The notes under the pieces: model-generated
Told to the model about the DNA's origin: nothing
Database searches by the model: none
The model's input: the letters and a program-made list of their open reading frames with translations, nothing else
In this document: in pieces, positions 1 through 8,777 of the stretch
Position numbering within the stretch: position 1 is the first letter of the stretch
Layout: every line of letters starts with the position of its first letter
Assembly: GCA_002413755.1 (NCBI GenBank)
Contig: DHXQ01000042.1
Coordinates: 8,421 to 34,910 of the forward strand
DNA length: 26,490 nt
Reading direction: 5' to 3'
Source: Candidatus Saccharibacteria bacterium UBA5152
GTDB lineage: Bacteria; Patescibacteriota; Saccharimonadia; Saccharimonadales; UBA4665
Translations under genes and position numbers: made by a program

Positions 1-815
1 CCCCAGCTGTCGATGGAGGTATCCTGGCCGATGTTGCACCACTTGGCTGGGTAGCCGCCGCCGCAGTTGACCCCGGTACCAGCCGGGCCAATGTTGTACT
101 TGGCGTTAGCGATGATCTGCTGGCGGCGAAGCTCACCGATTTGGGCATTATTACTAGAGATCTGGGCATTGAATTGGTTCTTCTGGGCTTCTGTGTAGGC
201 CAAAAGGTCAGCTTGTTGCTGACGGTTGGCAGCCAGTTGAGCCTGTTGCGCCTTTTGGTTCTCGATCAGCTGGTCGACCTGGGTCTTTTGAATCTTCAGC
301 TCGCTCTGCAACTTGGTGATGGCCGCGAGCGTGTCCTGGATTTTCTTTTGGACCAGGTTGCGATACTCTTCTTTGTCGACAAAATCACTGAGATTTTTGC
401 TGGTCGCCAGCATTTCGATTGAGCTCATCTGACCGTCGACATACATGGCTTTGACGTCGTTGCTGAGGAGCGCCCGCTGACGGTCGAGGTCAGCCTGTTT
501 TTGGATAATTTGCTGCTCGAGGTCGGCCTGCTGAGCCTGGCTGGCGTTCAGTTGGGCCTGCACGCCGTCGATCTGAGCTTGCAGCTTATTAATCGCATCC
601 TGATAACTGTTCGACTGGGCCTGTAAGTTAGTGGCGGCAGCCTGGTTCTGGGCATTCGAGCCTTGTAAGGCTTGAATCTTGGCATCAAATTCATCAGCCC
701 GGACGATTGGCACCATGATACCGGCCGTAGCTACCACGGCTAATACGGCAATGACCGCCGTCCGACGAACGAGGCGTGAAGAGAATTGTATCGTTTTTTG
801 CCGTGTTTTTTTCAT
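1..815 (-). CDS. Secreted coiled-coil peptidoglycan hydrolase, probably CHAP domain (C-terminus beyond window edge)
   Basis: This frame is open from an ATG at 815 to the left edge (271 codons seen, C-terminus missing). It starts with a basic stretch (MKKTRQK) and a hydrophobic signal segment at about residues 17-38, with a likely signal peptidase site at VRA|DEFD. A long Gln/Ala-rich coiled coil (about residues 42-235) follows. The last visible part is a Gly/Cys-rich linker with CGGGYPAKWCN, which resembles the start of a CHAP cysteine-peptidase domain; the catalytic residues are not in the window. The signal-coiled coil-hydrolase layout matches PcsB/CwlO-type enzymes, which FtsEX activates at division, and ftsE-ftsX lie just upstream. 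I see no Shine-Dalgarno sequence, but a good promoter is at 861-889. The export signal and coiled coil are seen directly; the CHAP call is inference from a partial domain. Confidence 0.72.
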   Translation of the reverse strand, partial: MKKTRQKTIQFSSRLVRRTAVIAVLAVVATAGIMVPIVRADEFDAKIQALQGSNAQNQAAATNLQAQSNSYQDAINKLQAQIDGVQAQLNASQAQQADLEQQIIQKQADLDRQRALLSNDVKAMYVDGQMSSIEMLATSKNLSDFVDKEEYRNLVQKKIQDTLAAITKLQSELKIQKTQVDQLIENQKAQQAQLAANRQQQADLLAYTEAQKNQFNAQISSNNAQIGELRRQQIIANAKYNIGPAGTGVNCGGGYPAKWCNIGQDTSIDSW

Positions 816-860
816 AAAAACCGAACTTTTGTTGTTTTGATTTTTGTAGAATACATAAGC

Positions 861-889
861 AATATATCACACTTCATGGTGTCTGTAAA
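861..889 (-). promoter_or_regulatory. Promoter of the coiled-coil hydrolase gene
   Basis: On the minus strand TTTACA (889-884) and TATATT (866-861) are separated by exactly 17 bp. The expected start near 854 gives a leader of about 40 nt. It means the hydrolase can be expressed independently of ftsEX. The 203-bp gap 816-1018 holds nothing else I can name. Confidence 0.6.
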
Positions 890-1018
890 TGATCCCTCTT
901 GTGTTTAGTGCACCCGCCCGGAGCGCAAAATAATAGATAATACGCGGTTACTGTCCCTCGCCCACCAAGATACACAAAATATGCGCGGTGAGCCCTTAGA
1001 TTTATAAATTTGCGGAGT

Positions 1019-1966
1019 TTATTTCGTTTTGAATTTGAGGTACCGCTGGGTCGCAATGATTGAAGAGGCGGCTCCTATCAGGATACCAACTCCCACCTGC
1101 AGGAGCAAGAGAATCAGGAAATGCGCGTTGAAATATTGGTGGGCATAGTTAATATCCAACAGACCTAAACTACTGGCCTGCAACGCCGAGCTGGCCGCCA
1201 CAAATATGGAGTTAATCAGCAGTAGCGAAATGACTGCCGATAGCACACCGTAGATGATGCTTTCCACCACAAACGGGCCGCGGATGAAGGCCGTGCTGGC
1301 GCCGAGCAAGCGCTCGATCTGGATCTCGTCACGGCGGTTAAAGATCGCCATCTGGATAGTATTAAAGATAATCAGGGCCGAGATCACTGCAAATACACCA
1401 ACGGCGATGATGCCCACCTCCCGCAGGATGTTGGTAGCATGGGTGATGTTGTCGATCGCCTTCTTGCGGTCGCCGGAATAAGATGGTGAGCCGGTGGTCT
1501 GGAGCTTCTTGTTGGTATCTGTGCTGAGATAATCTTTGATCTGGCTCAGCTTGTTCAGGTCATACGGTTTGATACGAATAGTGGCCGGAATCGGATTGCC
1601 CGCCACCGTGGCGGCGGTGAGAATGCTGGCATTAGCACTGTTTTGCGCAGCGTAGGCTGCCAGTGCCTGCTCCTTCGAGAGGTAGCTGACTGATTTGACG
1701 TTCGAGAGGTGTTTCAGGTCAGATAGCAGTTTGTCCTTCTGTACCGCTGTGACGTCGTCATTTAGGAAGACCGAGATGTCGATCTTGTCGGTGATCTGAG
1801 CGATGGTATTGGTAAACGTAGCATTTGCCACCAGTGAGAATAAGACGATGGTCAGCGTGACTACCATCACGGCCATGGCGGCAATCGCCAGTGTGGCGTT
1901 ACGCAAGAAGTTGACCATGCCGGCATGGATGATGCGCAGCAGGGTTCGGAAACGGCGCTTTATCAC
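1019..1966 (-). CDS. ftsX: Cell division protein FtsX, membrane subunit of the FtsEX ABC complex
   Basis: FtsX is the membrane half of FtsEX, which couples ATP hydrolysis by FtsE to activation of peptidoglycan hydrolases outside the cell. The 315-aa protein has the family topology: a short basic cytoplasmic N-terminus, TM1 at about 24-48, an extracellular domain at about 50-180 (with KIDISVFL near 61), then TM2 at 184-206, TM3 at 234-257 and TM4 at 282-305. The conserved cytoplasmic segment RRDEIQIERLLGAS (211-224), where FtsX contacts FtsE, is present. The start is GTG at 1966 and overlaps the ftsE stop by 4 nt (GTGA), so the two are translationally coupled. The next gene downstream is the secreted hydrolase, its likely target. 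Confidence 0.93.
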   Translation of the reverse strand: MIKRRFRTLLRIIHAGMVNFLRNATLAIAAMAVMVVTLTIVLFSLVANATFTNTIAQITDKIDISVFLNDDVTAVQKDKLLSDLKHLSNVKSVSYLSKEQALAAYAAQNSANASILTAATVAGNPIPATIRIKPYDLNKLSQIKDYLSTDTNKKLQTTGSPSYSGDRKKAIDNITHATNILREVGIIAVGVFAVISALIIFNTIQMAIFNRRDEIQIERLLGASTAFIRGPFVVESIIYGVLSAVISLLLINSIFVAASSALQASSLGLLDINYAHQYFNAHFLILLLLQVGVGILIGAASSIIATQRYLKFKTK

Positions 1967-2709
1967 GTCCGACCCACCTGCCGTGTCGGTTGAGCGCCGC
2001 GGGTTAACTGGCTATTCTGGGTGTTCTGGCCGGCTGTGGCACTACTCGCTAGGTCGCTGATGATGTGGCCATGCTCCATGGTAACGACCCGACGCTTCAG
2101 ACGGCTGACGATTTCCATATTGTGGGTGGTCAGCAGCACCGTTGTACCGTAATGATTGACCTTCTCCAAAATCTTGATAACGTCCCAGGCATGCTTGGGG
2201 TCGAGGTTGCCGGTGGGCTCGTCGGCGATTAGGATCTTCGGTTGGCGCACGATAGCCCTGGCAATCGCCACCCGTTGGCGCTCACCACCACTGAGCTGCA
2301 TCGGCATGTTCTTCTCTTTGCCTTTCAGGTTGACGATCTCCAGCACCCGCGGCACGGTGTGGTTGATCTCGCGTTTACCCATACCGACAATTTCCAGCGC
2401 GAAGGCAATGTTTTCGAAGACCGTCTTGTTGGGTAGCAGTTTGAAGTCCTGGAACACGGTCCCGATCTTGCGCCGCAGCAGCGGTATGTCGCGGTCCTTC
2501 AGCTTGTCATAATCGACGCCACCGATGATAATCTTGCCACTTGACGGCCGTTCTTCGCGTGTCAAGAGGCGCAGCAGCGTCGTCTTGCCGGCACCACTCT
2601 GCCCGACAACGACGACAAACTCCCTTGGCTCAACGTGCAGGCTAATCCGGTCGAGTGACGGCGTGCCTGACTTACCGTATGTCTTGGTTACCCTATCAAG
2701 CAAAATCAT
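1963..2709 (-). CDS. ftsE: Cell division ATP-binding protein FtsE
   Basis: This is the ABC ATPase of FtsEX. All nucleotide-binding motifs are visible in the 248-aa protein: Walker A GQSGAGKT (36-43), the Q-loop within VFQDFKLLP (85-93), signature LSGGERQR (139-146), Walker B ending ILIADEPT with D163/E164, and the H-loop in LLTTHNME. VFQDFKLLP is characteristic of FtsE rather than other ABC ATPases. The C-terminal tail of about 25 residues (rich in S, T and Q) exceeds the usual core of about 220-230 aa. The gene is first in its unit: TAAAAT with an upstream TGG (extended -10) sits 7 nt before the ATG and no Shine-Dalgarno is seen, suggesting a leaderless mRNA. It lies 42 nt downstream of prfB. 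Confidence 0.95.
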   Translation of the reverse strand: MILLDRVTKTYGKSGTPSLDRISLHVEPREFVVVVGQSGAGKTTLLRLLTREERPSSGKIIIGGVDYDKLKDRDIPLLRRKIGTVFQDFKLLPNKTVFENIAFALEIVGMGKREINHTVPRVLEIVNLKGKEKNMPMQLSGGERQRVAIARAIVRQPKILIADEPTGNLDPKHAWDVIKILEKVNHYGTTVLLTTHNMEIVSRLKRRVVTMEHGHIISDLASSATAGQNTQNSQLTRGAQPTRQVGRT

Positions 2710-2716
2710 TAGTTTA

Positions 2717-2725
2717 ATTTTACCA
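2717..2725 (-). promoter_or_regulatory. Extended -10 element directly before ftsE
   Basis: Minus-strand TGGTAAAAT is followed by 7 nt and then the ftsE ATG. There is no good -35, which an extended -10 can compensate. Predicted transcription starts at or within 1-2 nt of the start codon. Confidence 0.45.
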
Positions 2726-2751
2726 TAACAAGCGTGAGTCCTGCCTGAAAG

Positions 2752-3858
2752 CTACGCTTCATCACCAATGGAATACTCGAGATAGGCATTGATCAGCGGA
2801 TCGAGGTTGCCGCCAAGTACGCCATCGATGTCGCTGGTTTCGTAACGGGTGCGCAGGTCTTTGACCTGCTTGTAAGGGTGGAGCACGTAACTGCGGATCT
2901 GATTGCCCCAGGCAGCTTGCTCGTTCGGACCCTTCAGCTCTGATACGGCGGCGGCGTGTTGCTCCATCTGGAGCTGCGCCAGACGGGAGCGCAGGATGGT
3001 CATGGCGGTTTCGCGGTTTTGGAGTTGGCTGCGTTCGTTCTGGATGGCCACCACGATATTGGTCGGCAAGTGCGTAATCCGTACCGCGCTGTCGGTGGTA
3101 TTGACCGATTGGCCGCCCTTGCCGCCGCTGCGGTAAACGTCGATCTTCAGGTCTTTGTCGTCGATGACGACGGCGTCCGGCTGGTCCACCTTGGGCATAA
3201 TTTCGACTTTGGCAAAGCTGGTTTCGCGCGATTCGGCGTTGAATGGACTCAGGCGGACCAGCCGGTGCACCCCATGCTCACCCTTGAGCTTGCCGAAGGC
3301 AAAGTTGCCGCTGATTTCGATGGTCACACTCTTGATACCGGCTTCTTCGCCGGGCGATTCTTCGATGGTCACTACCGACCACTTGTGCTGCTCACAGTAA
3401 CGGACGTACATCCGCAGCAGCATTGCGGCCCAATCCTGGGCGTCGTTGCCGCCGGCCCCGGCATGGATACTGAGAATCACATCGTAACTATCGTAGGGAC
3501 CGGCGAACTTGAGCTCTTCCTTGAGCTCAGCAAAACGGCTCTCAATCTCTGTGAATTGCTGGCGCAGATCATCGACAAGCGCCTGGTCAACATCTTGGCC
3601 CAGCCCGAGTAGCTCGTGGATATCGCTGATTCCCTGCCTTAGCTCGAGCCATGGTGTTACCCGGCCATCCAGCTTAGCGAGCTCTTTGACAATTGTCTGG
3701 GCCTGTTCGTTATAAACCCAAAAATCTGGCTGGGCGCTGGCACGCTGTAATTCCTGCCGTTGACGTTCCAGCTCGGCAATTTGGAGTTTACCGCTAGCTG
3801 CGGCAATGCTCGCCGCCAACTCGGTGGCCTGGGACTGAAGGGATTCGAGGTCGTGCAT
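2752..3858 (-). CDS. prfB: Peptide chain release factor 2 (RF2)
   Basis: RF2 ends translation at UGA and UAA. The 368-aa protein has the GGQ peptidyl-tRNA hydrolysis motif (248-250, in SGGKGGQSVN) and the SPF stop-codon recognition tripeptide at 204-206, which marks RF2 and not RF1. The N-terminal helical domain and the AGAGGNDAQDW segment (133-143) are standard. The reading frame is continuous from the ATG: the in-frame UGA and CUUUGA slippery site that many bacteria use to autoregulate prfB by +1 frameshifting is absent where it would fall (around residues 23-27). TATAAT lies 8 nt before the ATG with no Shine-Dalgarno, so the mRNA is probably leaderless. Presence of RF2 fits a code in which UGA is a stop. 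Confidence 0.95.
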   Translation of the reverse strand: MHDLESLQSQATELAASIAAASGKLQIAELERQRQELQRASAQPDFWVYNEQAQTIVKELAKLDGRVTPWLELRQGISDIHELLGLGQDVDQALVDDLRQQFTEIESRFAELKEELKFAGPYDSYDVILSIHAGAGGNDAQDWAAMLLRMYVRYCEQHKWSVVTIEESPGEEAGIKSVTIEISGNFAFGKLKGEHGVHRLVRLSPFNAESRETSFAKVEIMPKVDQPDAVVIDDKDLKIDVYRSGGKGGQSVNTTDSAVRITHLPTNIVVAIQNERSQLQNRETAMTILRSRLAQLQMEQHAAAVSELKGPNEQAAWGNQIRSYVLHPYKQVKDLRTRYETSDIDGVLGGNLDPLINAYLEYSIGDEA

Positions 3859-3866
3859 TACTGACT

Positions 3867-3872
3867 ATTATA
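3867..3872 (-). promoter_or_regulatory. -10 box (TATAAT) 8 nt before prfB
   Basis: A consensus TATAAT on the minus strand ends 8 nt before the prfB start codon, without a convincing -35 and without a Shine-Dalgarno sequence. The predicted 5' end is within about 2 nt of the ATG. Confidence 0.5.
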
Positions 3873-3904
3873 CCCTGCCCTTGTGATCACTCCGTTACTT
3901 TAGC

Positions 3905-4657
3905 TTACTTATGCTGAATCAGCTGTTGCATGAATGGCAGATGAAACGTGTTAAGTGAGGCATCGCTGACTTTCCAGAGATAGTAACCGGCACTAATAAC
4001 CAATACGACGATAATTAATAATAGAAGCTTTAGGGCTTTGGTCGGCCGCAGCACATGCCAAACCTGCCGGGTCGTCTGACTATAAATCCGGCTGTCGCGC
4101 TTCTCTTTTTCTGGCTTCGCATCAAAGGTAGCTACCGGTGCAGGAAGTGGCGTCTCTTCTGGTTCGGGTGGCGCAACTGGAACAATCGGTAACTCGACCG
4201 TTTCGACGGGAGTTGATTCCGGCTGCGGTGCTGGCTCGGGGGTTGGCAGCGGTGTTGGCTCAGCAACTGGCATGAGTACTGGTTGCGGTGGCTCGGGCTG
4301 CGGCACAGTTGTATAGACCGGCACCGTTGGATTGTCGACTGGTGCCCATGGAAAACGATTGGTTGTCGGATGCGGCGCAATCTCGATAGTTTTTTCACCA
4401 ATTTGGACCGTGCTGCCGGGGGCTGCCGCCGCAAGATTCGATCGCTCATCGGTCGACATTACCGGTGGCGCAACTGGTGTTGTATGGAGCTCAGCCGCAT
4501 GGGCAGCTGGCGCACGCAGATCAAAGGTCGGGCTGACGTAGCCAGACGGCGTGATATCGATATCAGACGGGACATCTGAGTTGACGATTACCTGGTCACT
4601 TTGCTGACCCGGTACACTTTGACCAACACCTACGGTGCTATTCGGACTTTCAGCCAT
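3905..4657 (-). CDS. Proline-rich protein with a C-terminal membrane anchor, function unknown
   Basis: I do not recognise a family. The 250-aa product has no N-terminal signal. Residues 1-120 are low complexity; about 105-185 is very rich in Pro, Glu and Val (PEPxP-like runs); a basic patch at about 182-210 precedes one transmembrane helix (about 211-228), and about 22 residues (SDASLNTFHLPFMQQLIQHK) follow it. By the positive-inside rule most of the chain is cytoplasmic. It sits between the M16 peptidase gene and prfB, 46 nt before prfB. TATAAT stands 8 nt before the ATG (4666-4671). Protein disorder and a single anchor would suit a scaffold or envelope-linked adaptor, but that is speculation. 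That it is a gene is well supported by its length and upstream signal. Confidence 0.75.
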   Translation of the reverse strand: MAESPNSTVGVGQSVPGQQSDQVIVNSDVPSDIDITPSGYVSPTFDLRAPAAHAAELHTTPVAPPVMSTDERSNLAAAAPGSTVQIGEKTIEIAPHPTTNRFPWAPVDNPTVPVYTTVPQPEPPQPVLMPVAEPTPLPTPEPAPQPESTPVETVELPIVPVAPPEPEETPLPAPVATFDAKPEKEKRDSRIYSQTTRQVWHVLRPTKALKLLLLIIVVLVISAGYYLWKVSDASLNTFHLPFMQQLIQHK

Positions 4658-4665
4658 ATTCGCCC

Positions 4666-4671
4666 ATTATA
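4666..4671 (-). promoter_or_regulatory. -10 box (TATAAT) 8 nt before the proline-rich membrane protein gene
   Basis: Same geometry as at prfB: TATAAT, 8 nt, ATG. The short leader contains GGGCG, a poor Shine-Dalgarno. No -35 is evident. Confidence 0.45.
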
Positions 4672-4729
4672 AACTGCTTATGCCTGACAGCGCTAGTCTA
4701 GAATCAAGTTCAGCGTGACGTGAGCCCGA

Positions 4730-6022
4730 TTAGCGGGTCGACCACAAGCGCTCGATATGCCCTTGCAGGCCAGCCGCATACTCTTCGCCGCAATTGCCCA
4801 GGACGCCGAAGCCACGGACGTCTTCTTTGAAGAGCTCGCGGGCAACATTGATAATCGCCTCTTTGGTGACCGCCTTGATGCGCTTCGGTACTTGATAATA
4901 ATCATCGATGACTTCATCGAAGAAATAGCGGCCGCTGTAGCCATTGGTAGTGCCACCGACCGTCTGGGCACCGCGCTGGAAACGGCCGAGCGAATATTGC
5001 TGGGCGGCCTCGATATCACCTTTGTCTAGATCGCCAGTGAAGATCTTCTCGAGTTCTTCGACCACAATCTCAAATAGCGCAGCAGCGTTCTTAGGAGATA
5101 CCTGGGCGCCAAACCACCAGTTACTGTTGAGTTTCGCTTGCCCTACACCAGAACTCATGCCGTACACCAGGCCGCGTTCGCGGGCGGTACCGAGGATCTT
5201 GGAGTGCAAGGTCTCGGTCAAAATGGTGTTCAAAAGGTTGAGGGCATCCTGCTCGTCCTCGGTCAGGCGGCGGCGCATGAAAGTATCAATGTAGAAATAC
5301 ATGTTCTTGACGGTCGGATTGTGGATATACAGCGGTTTCTCGAGACGCTGCGGACGTTCGTCTGGTAAATCAGTCCGGACTGTACCGCGCGGTAACGCCA
5401 TCGTGCCAAAGTGTTGTTCGATGGCTTCCAGCCGCTTGGGTGTGATGTTGCCACCGATCACAAAGCGCATATTCTTGGAGGTGTGTGTCGACTCGTAGTG
5501 GGCTTTCACGTCTTTGAGTTTGACGTTTTTCATCAGGCGCAGGCGTTCCTGGTCGGTTTTGGCCAAAAAGCCGTAGCTTTCGCGCAGTGCCAGACTGAGG
5601 TGTCGGAAATGGTTGTTGGCCCGAGCAGTCAATTCCTCGCGGACGTTGCCGAATTCGGCGGTAAATTCTTCGCGCAAGAACAGTGGTTCGGTAATCGAAA
5701 CGATTAGCAGTTCGAGCACTCTCTCCCATTCAAAATCAGCACATTCCGCCTCGTAGGTGATGTCATACACGCTAGTGCTGGCATTGCTGTAGGCACCGTT
5801 TTTCTCGATTTCCGCTTGAAAATCGCGGGCCCGCGGAAACCGGGTGTTGGCACCCAGTAGGATGTGTTCCATCAGATGTGGCACTTCCCACTTCTTCTCC
5901 TCGACCAGATATTCGCCGGCCCGGAAGTTGAGCTCGAAGTTCATTACCTGGGCATCAGGAATATGCACCAGTAAACCCCGGATCCCATTAGGCAGAATTA
6001 ATTCAGAGACAGTATGTTTCAT
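4730..6022 (-). CDS. M16-family zinc metallopeptidase (pitrilysin/insulinase type)
   Basis: M16 enzymes are zinc peptidases with an inverted HxxEH site. The 430-aa protein has HLMEH at 49-53 (ligands H49 and H53, catalytic E52) and the third ligand about 75 residues later in NVREEL (E129 or E130), so the N-terminal domain looks catalytically competent. The rest fits the inactive M16 C-terminal domain, including RERGLVYGMSSGVG (about 302-315). Length equals one M16 unit (two domains), as in YmxG-type proteins that work as homodimers or with a partner; no second M16 gene is adjacent. There is no signal peptide, so it is probably cytoplasmic. It starts 35 nt after the secA stop without an obvious Shine-Dalgarno and is probably co-transcribed with secA. 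Confidence 0.9.
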   Translation of the reverse strand: MKHTVSELILPNGIRGLLVHIPDAQVMNFELNFRAGEYLVEEKKWEVPHLMEHILLGANTRFPRARDFQAEIEKNGAYSNASTSVYDITYEAECADFEWERVLELLIVSITEPLFLREEFTAEFGNVREELTARANNHFRHLSLALRESYGFLAKTDQERLRLMKNVKLKDVKAHYESTHTSKNMRFVIGGNITPKRLEAIEQHFGTMALPRGTVRTDLPDERPQRLEKPLYIHNPTVKNMYFYIDTFMRRRLTEDEQDALNLLNTILTETLHSKILGTARERGLVYGMSSGVGQAKLNSNWWFGAQVSPKNAAALFEIVVEELEKIFTGDLDKGDIEAAQQYSLGRFQRGAQTVGGTTNGYSGRYFFDEVIDDYYQVPKRIKAVTKEAIINVARELFKEDVRGFGVLGNCGEEYAAGLQGHIERLWSTR

Positions 6023-6057
6023 TTTATTTTAGATCCGAAGCGTGCCGAATAAATCGG

Positions 6058-8664
6058 TCATTTACGCTTCCGCGCCTGTGCTTTGCGCTTACGTTCAACT
6101 TTATGTGCTTTTTTACGCTTATCAGTCACCTGCTTGGCGTCGTTTTGAGCCGATTTTTTGCTCACAAAGTCAGCTTCTTCAAATTCGTCACCAGCTTCAG
6201 ACAATTGGTTGGCGTTACTGATTGAGCCGCGAGCAGCGCGGGTCAGTTCAGTCTCTACAACGCGGTTTAGCTCAGATTCATCGACTGGCTGCGCGTGGAA
6301 AAGCGCCCGGACGACTTCGTGGCGCAAGGTTTGCTGCATGCTTTCAAACAGTATCTGACCGCGTTTGCGGTATTCGACGAGTGGATCCTGCTGGCCGACA
6401 CTCATCCAGTGGATGCCCTCGCGCAGATGATCCATGTTCTCAAGGTGTTGCATCCAGAGGTTATCGAGGATTTGCAGGTAAATATCGCGTTCAACTTTAC
6501 GCAGAATCTCTGGCGTAAAGGCGGCTTCGCGGCCAGCATAGAGCTCCAGGGCCTCAGTCAGGAGCACTTGTTGGAACTTGTCAGTGTCGGTATCAAACAA
6601 GCGGTCCAGTGTCTCGTCGTCGAATGGGAAGACTTCGCGGACAACGTCTTCGAACTCATCGGTGGTCAGTAGCGGCGACGCCACCAACATTCGGACTTCG
6701 TCTTCGACAAAGATCTTGATGCGCTTGTTGATGTTGGGCTGCATCAGGATTTCGCGGCGCATCACGTAAGTGGCACGGCGGTGGCGGTTCATGACGTCGT
6801 CGTACTGGACAACGTTTTTACGCTGATCGAAGTGGAAGCCTTCGACCTTCTTCTGCGCCGATTCAAGACTTTTGCTAATCACACGGTTCTCGATCGGCGT
6901 GTCGTCATCAACGTTCAGACGGTTCATGACTGAGGCAATCCGTTCACCACCGAAGATACGCATCAGGTCGTCTTCGGTACTGACCAAGAACTGGGTCAAA
7001 CCAGGGTCACCCTGGCGGCCGGCACGGCCACGGAGCTGGTTGTCAATACGGCGTGACTCGTGACGCTCGCTACCGAGGACGAACAGCCCGCCGAGCTCTT
7101 TGACACCGTCGCCGAGCACAATGTCGGTACCACGACCGGCGATGTTGGTTGCCAGTGTCACTGCGCCCTTTTGGCCGGCCGCCGCCACAATCTTGGCTTC
7201 GCGTTCGTTATTCTTGGCGTTCAGGACTTCGTGCGGGACGCCGGCTTTGTTCAGTAGATTGGATAGGATTTCGTTCTTCTCGATGGAGACGGTACCGACC
7301 AGCACTGGCTGACCCTTTTGGTGCAGCATCTTCAGTTCGCGGGCGATGGCCTTGAACTTACCAGCCTCGGTGCGGTAGATCCGGTCCGGACGGTCGACAC
7401 GGGCCAAGGGGCGGTTGGATGGGATCTCGACGACAGCCAGCTTGTAGATCTGGTGAAACTCCTCAGCTTCGGTCATGGCCGTGCCGGTCATGCCGCCCAG
7501 CTTTTCGTAGAGGCGGAAGTAGTTCTGGAACGAGATCGTGGCCAGCGTCATCGACTCCTGCTGGACTTCGACGCCTTCTTTGGCCTCAATTGCCTGGTGC
7601 AAGCCTTCGTTGTAACGGCGACCAGCCAGCAAACGACCGGTGAATTCATCAACAATCACGACTTCACCATCTTTGGTGACAACATAATCTTTGTCACGCT
7701 TAAAGAGCGCGTGAGCTCGCAGCGCCTGCTGCAAGTGATAGATCGTCCGGATATTCTCAGCACCGTAGAGGTTATCAATACCGAGGATCTTTTGGACCTT
7801 CTCGACGCCATCATCAGTCAGAATGACCGTTTTGCGCTTTTCGTCGGTTTCGAAGTGCTTGTCTTTGACGAGCTGCATGGTGACTTTGCTGAATTGGGCA
7901 TAGGCATTACCGCTGGTGACCGAAGGCGCCGAGATAATCAGTGGTGTGCGGGCTTCGTCGATCAGGATAGAGTCGGCTTCGTCGACGATGGCGTAGTGTA
8001 GGTCGCGTTGGCGCAGCTGATCAGTTTCGCGAACCATGTTGTCACGCAGGTAATCAAAGCCCAGCTCGTTGTTGGTGCTGTAGGTGACGTCAGCAGCGTA
8101 GGCTTCCTGGCGGGTGCAGGGGCGCAGGTGGCGGAAGCGTTCGTCGTCGTGCTGTTCGTCGACGTAATTCGGATCATAGATATACGAATGATCGGGGATG
8201 ATCACACCGGTGGTCATGCCGAGGAAATGATAGACGGGTGCCATCCAGCCGGCACCAATCCGAGCCAAGTAATCATTGACCGTCACGAAGTGGGCGCCCT
8301 TGCCCGTTAAGGCATTGAGATACAGTGGTAACGTAGCAACCAGGGTTTTACCCTCACCAGTCTTCATCTCGGCGACGCTACCCTCGTGCAAGACCATGCC
8401 GCCCATCAGCTGGACGTCAAAATGGCGCTGGTTCAGTGTGCGGGTCGCGGCTTCGCGCACCACGGCGAATGCGTCGGGCAGAAGTTTATCGATCGAGTCT
8501 TTTTTGAGGCGTTTCTTGAGCACATCGGTCTGGGCTTGCAGCTTGGCATCGTCCATTTTGGCATACTTGTCGGCTAAGGCATTGACGTCTTTGACGCGCC
8601 GCTTAAGGCGTTTAACGGTCCGGGCCTGTGGATCACCCAAAAGTTTCTTGAATACAGTACTCAC
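6058..8664 (-). CDS. secA: Preprotein translocase ATPase SecA
   Basis: SecA drives Sec-dependent export through SecYEG. Walker A is MKTGEGKT (100-107) and Walker B VDEAD (227-231); the helicase C-terminal motor shows TNIAGRGTDI and QLRGRAGRQGDPG. At about residues 156-186, before AYAADVTYSTNNE, there is extra sequence compared with E. coli SecA (SYIYDPNYVDEQHDDERFRH), an insertion like that of CPR SecA proteins. The C-terminus is a Lys/Arg-rich tail and lacks the Cys-rich zinc/SecB-binding motif. The start is GTG at 8664 with GGGAG 7 nt upstream. A weak promoter may be present (TACAAT at 8713-8708). Secreted proteins in this window are its likely clients. Confidence 0.97.
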   Translation of the reverse strand: MSTVFKKLLGDPQARTVKRLKRRVKDVNALADKYAKMDDAKLQAQTDVLKKRLKKDSIDKLLPDAFAVVREAATRTLNQRHFDVQLMGGMVLHEGSVAEMKTGEGKTLVATLPLYLNALTGKGAHFVTVNDYLARIGAGWMAPVYHFLGMTTGVIIPDHSYIYDPNYVDEQHDDERFRHLRPCTRQEAYAADVTYSTNNELGFDYLRDNMVRETDQLRQRDLHYAIVDEADSILIDEARTPLIISAPSVTSGNAYAQFSKVTMQLVKDKHFETDEKRKTVILTDDGVEKVQKILGIDNLYGAENIRTIYHLQQALRAHALFKRDKDYVVTKDGEVVIVDEFTGRLLAGRRYNEGLHQAIEAKEGVEVQQESMTLATISFQNYFRLYEKLGGMTGTAMTEAEEFHQIYKLAVVEIPSNRPLARVDRPDRIYRTEAGKFKAIARELKMLHQKGQPVLVGTVSIEKNEILSNLLNKAGVPHEVLNAKNNEREAKIVAAAGQKGAVTLATNIAGRGTDIVLGDGVKELGGLFVLGSERHESRRIDNQLRGRAGRQGDPGLTQFLVSTEDDLMRIFGGERIASVMNRLNVDDDTPIENRVISKSLESAQKKVEGFHFDQRKNVVQYDDVMNRHRRATYVMRREILMQPNINKRIKIFVEDEVRMLVASPLLTTDEFEDVVREVFPFDDETLDRLFDTDTDKFQQVLLTEALELYAGREAAFTPEILRKVERDIYLQILDNLWMQHLENMDHLREGIHWMSVGQQDPLVEYRKRGQILFESMQQTLRHEVVRALFHAQPVDESELNRVVETELTRAARGSISNANQLSEAGDEFEEADFVSKKSAQNDAKQVTDKRKKAHKVERKRKAQARKRK

Positions 8665-8777
8665 TCGTGTCTCCCTGTGTCACTTGTCGGATAAATAGTC
8701 AGGGTATATTGTAACCTGTTTTGGCGAATAAATCGACACTCAAATCTACAACGAATAGCAAAATCTGTGAGGACTGT

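Noticed and set aside
940..1000. Terminator or structured RNA between ftsX and the hydrolase gene
   Set aside because: A 7-bp stem (GCTCACC/GGTGGGC) has a 20-nt loop and no T run; nothing supports a terminator or RNA family.
2956..3612. Long plus-strand frame opposite prfB (and similar ones opposite secA, serS and the M16 gene)
   Set aside because: They are antisense shadows of strongly conserved proteins and have no start signals or domains of their own.
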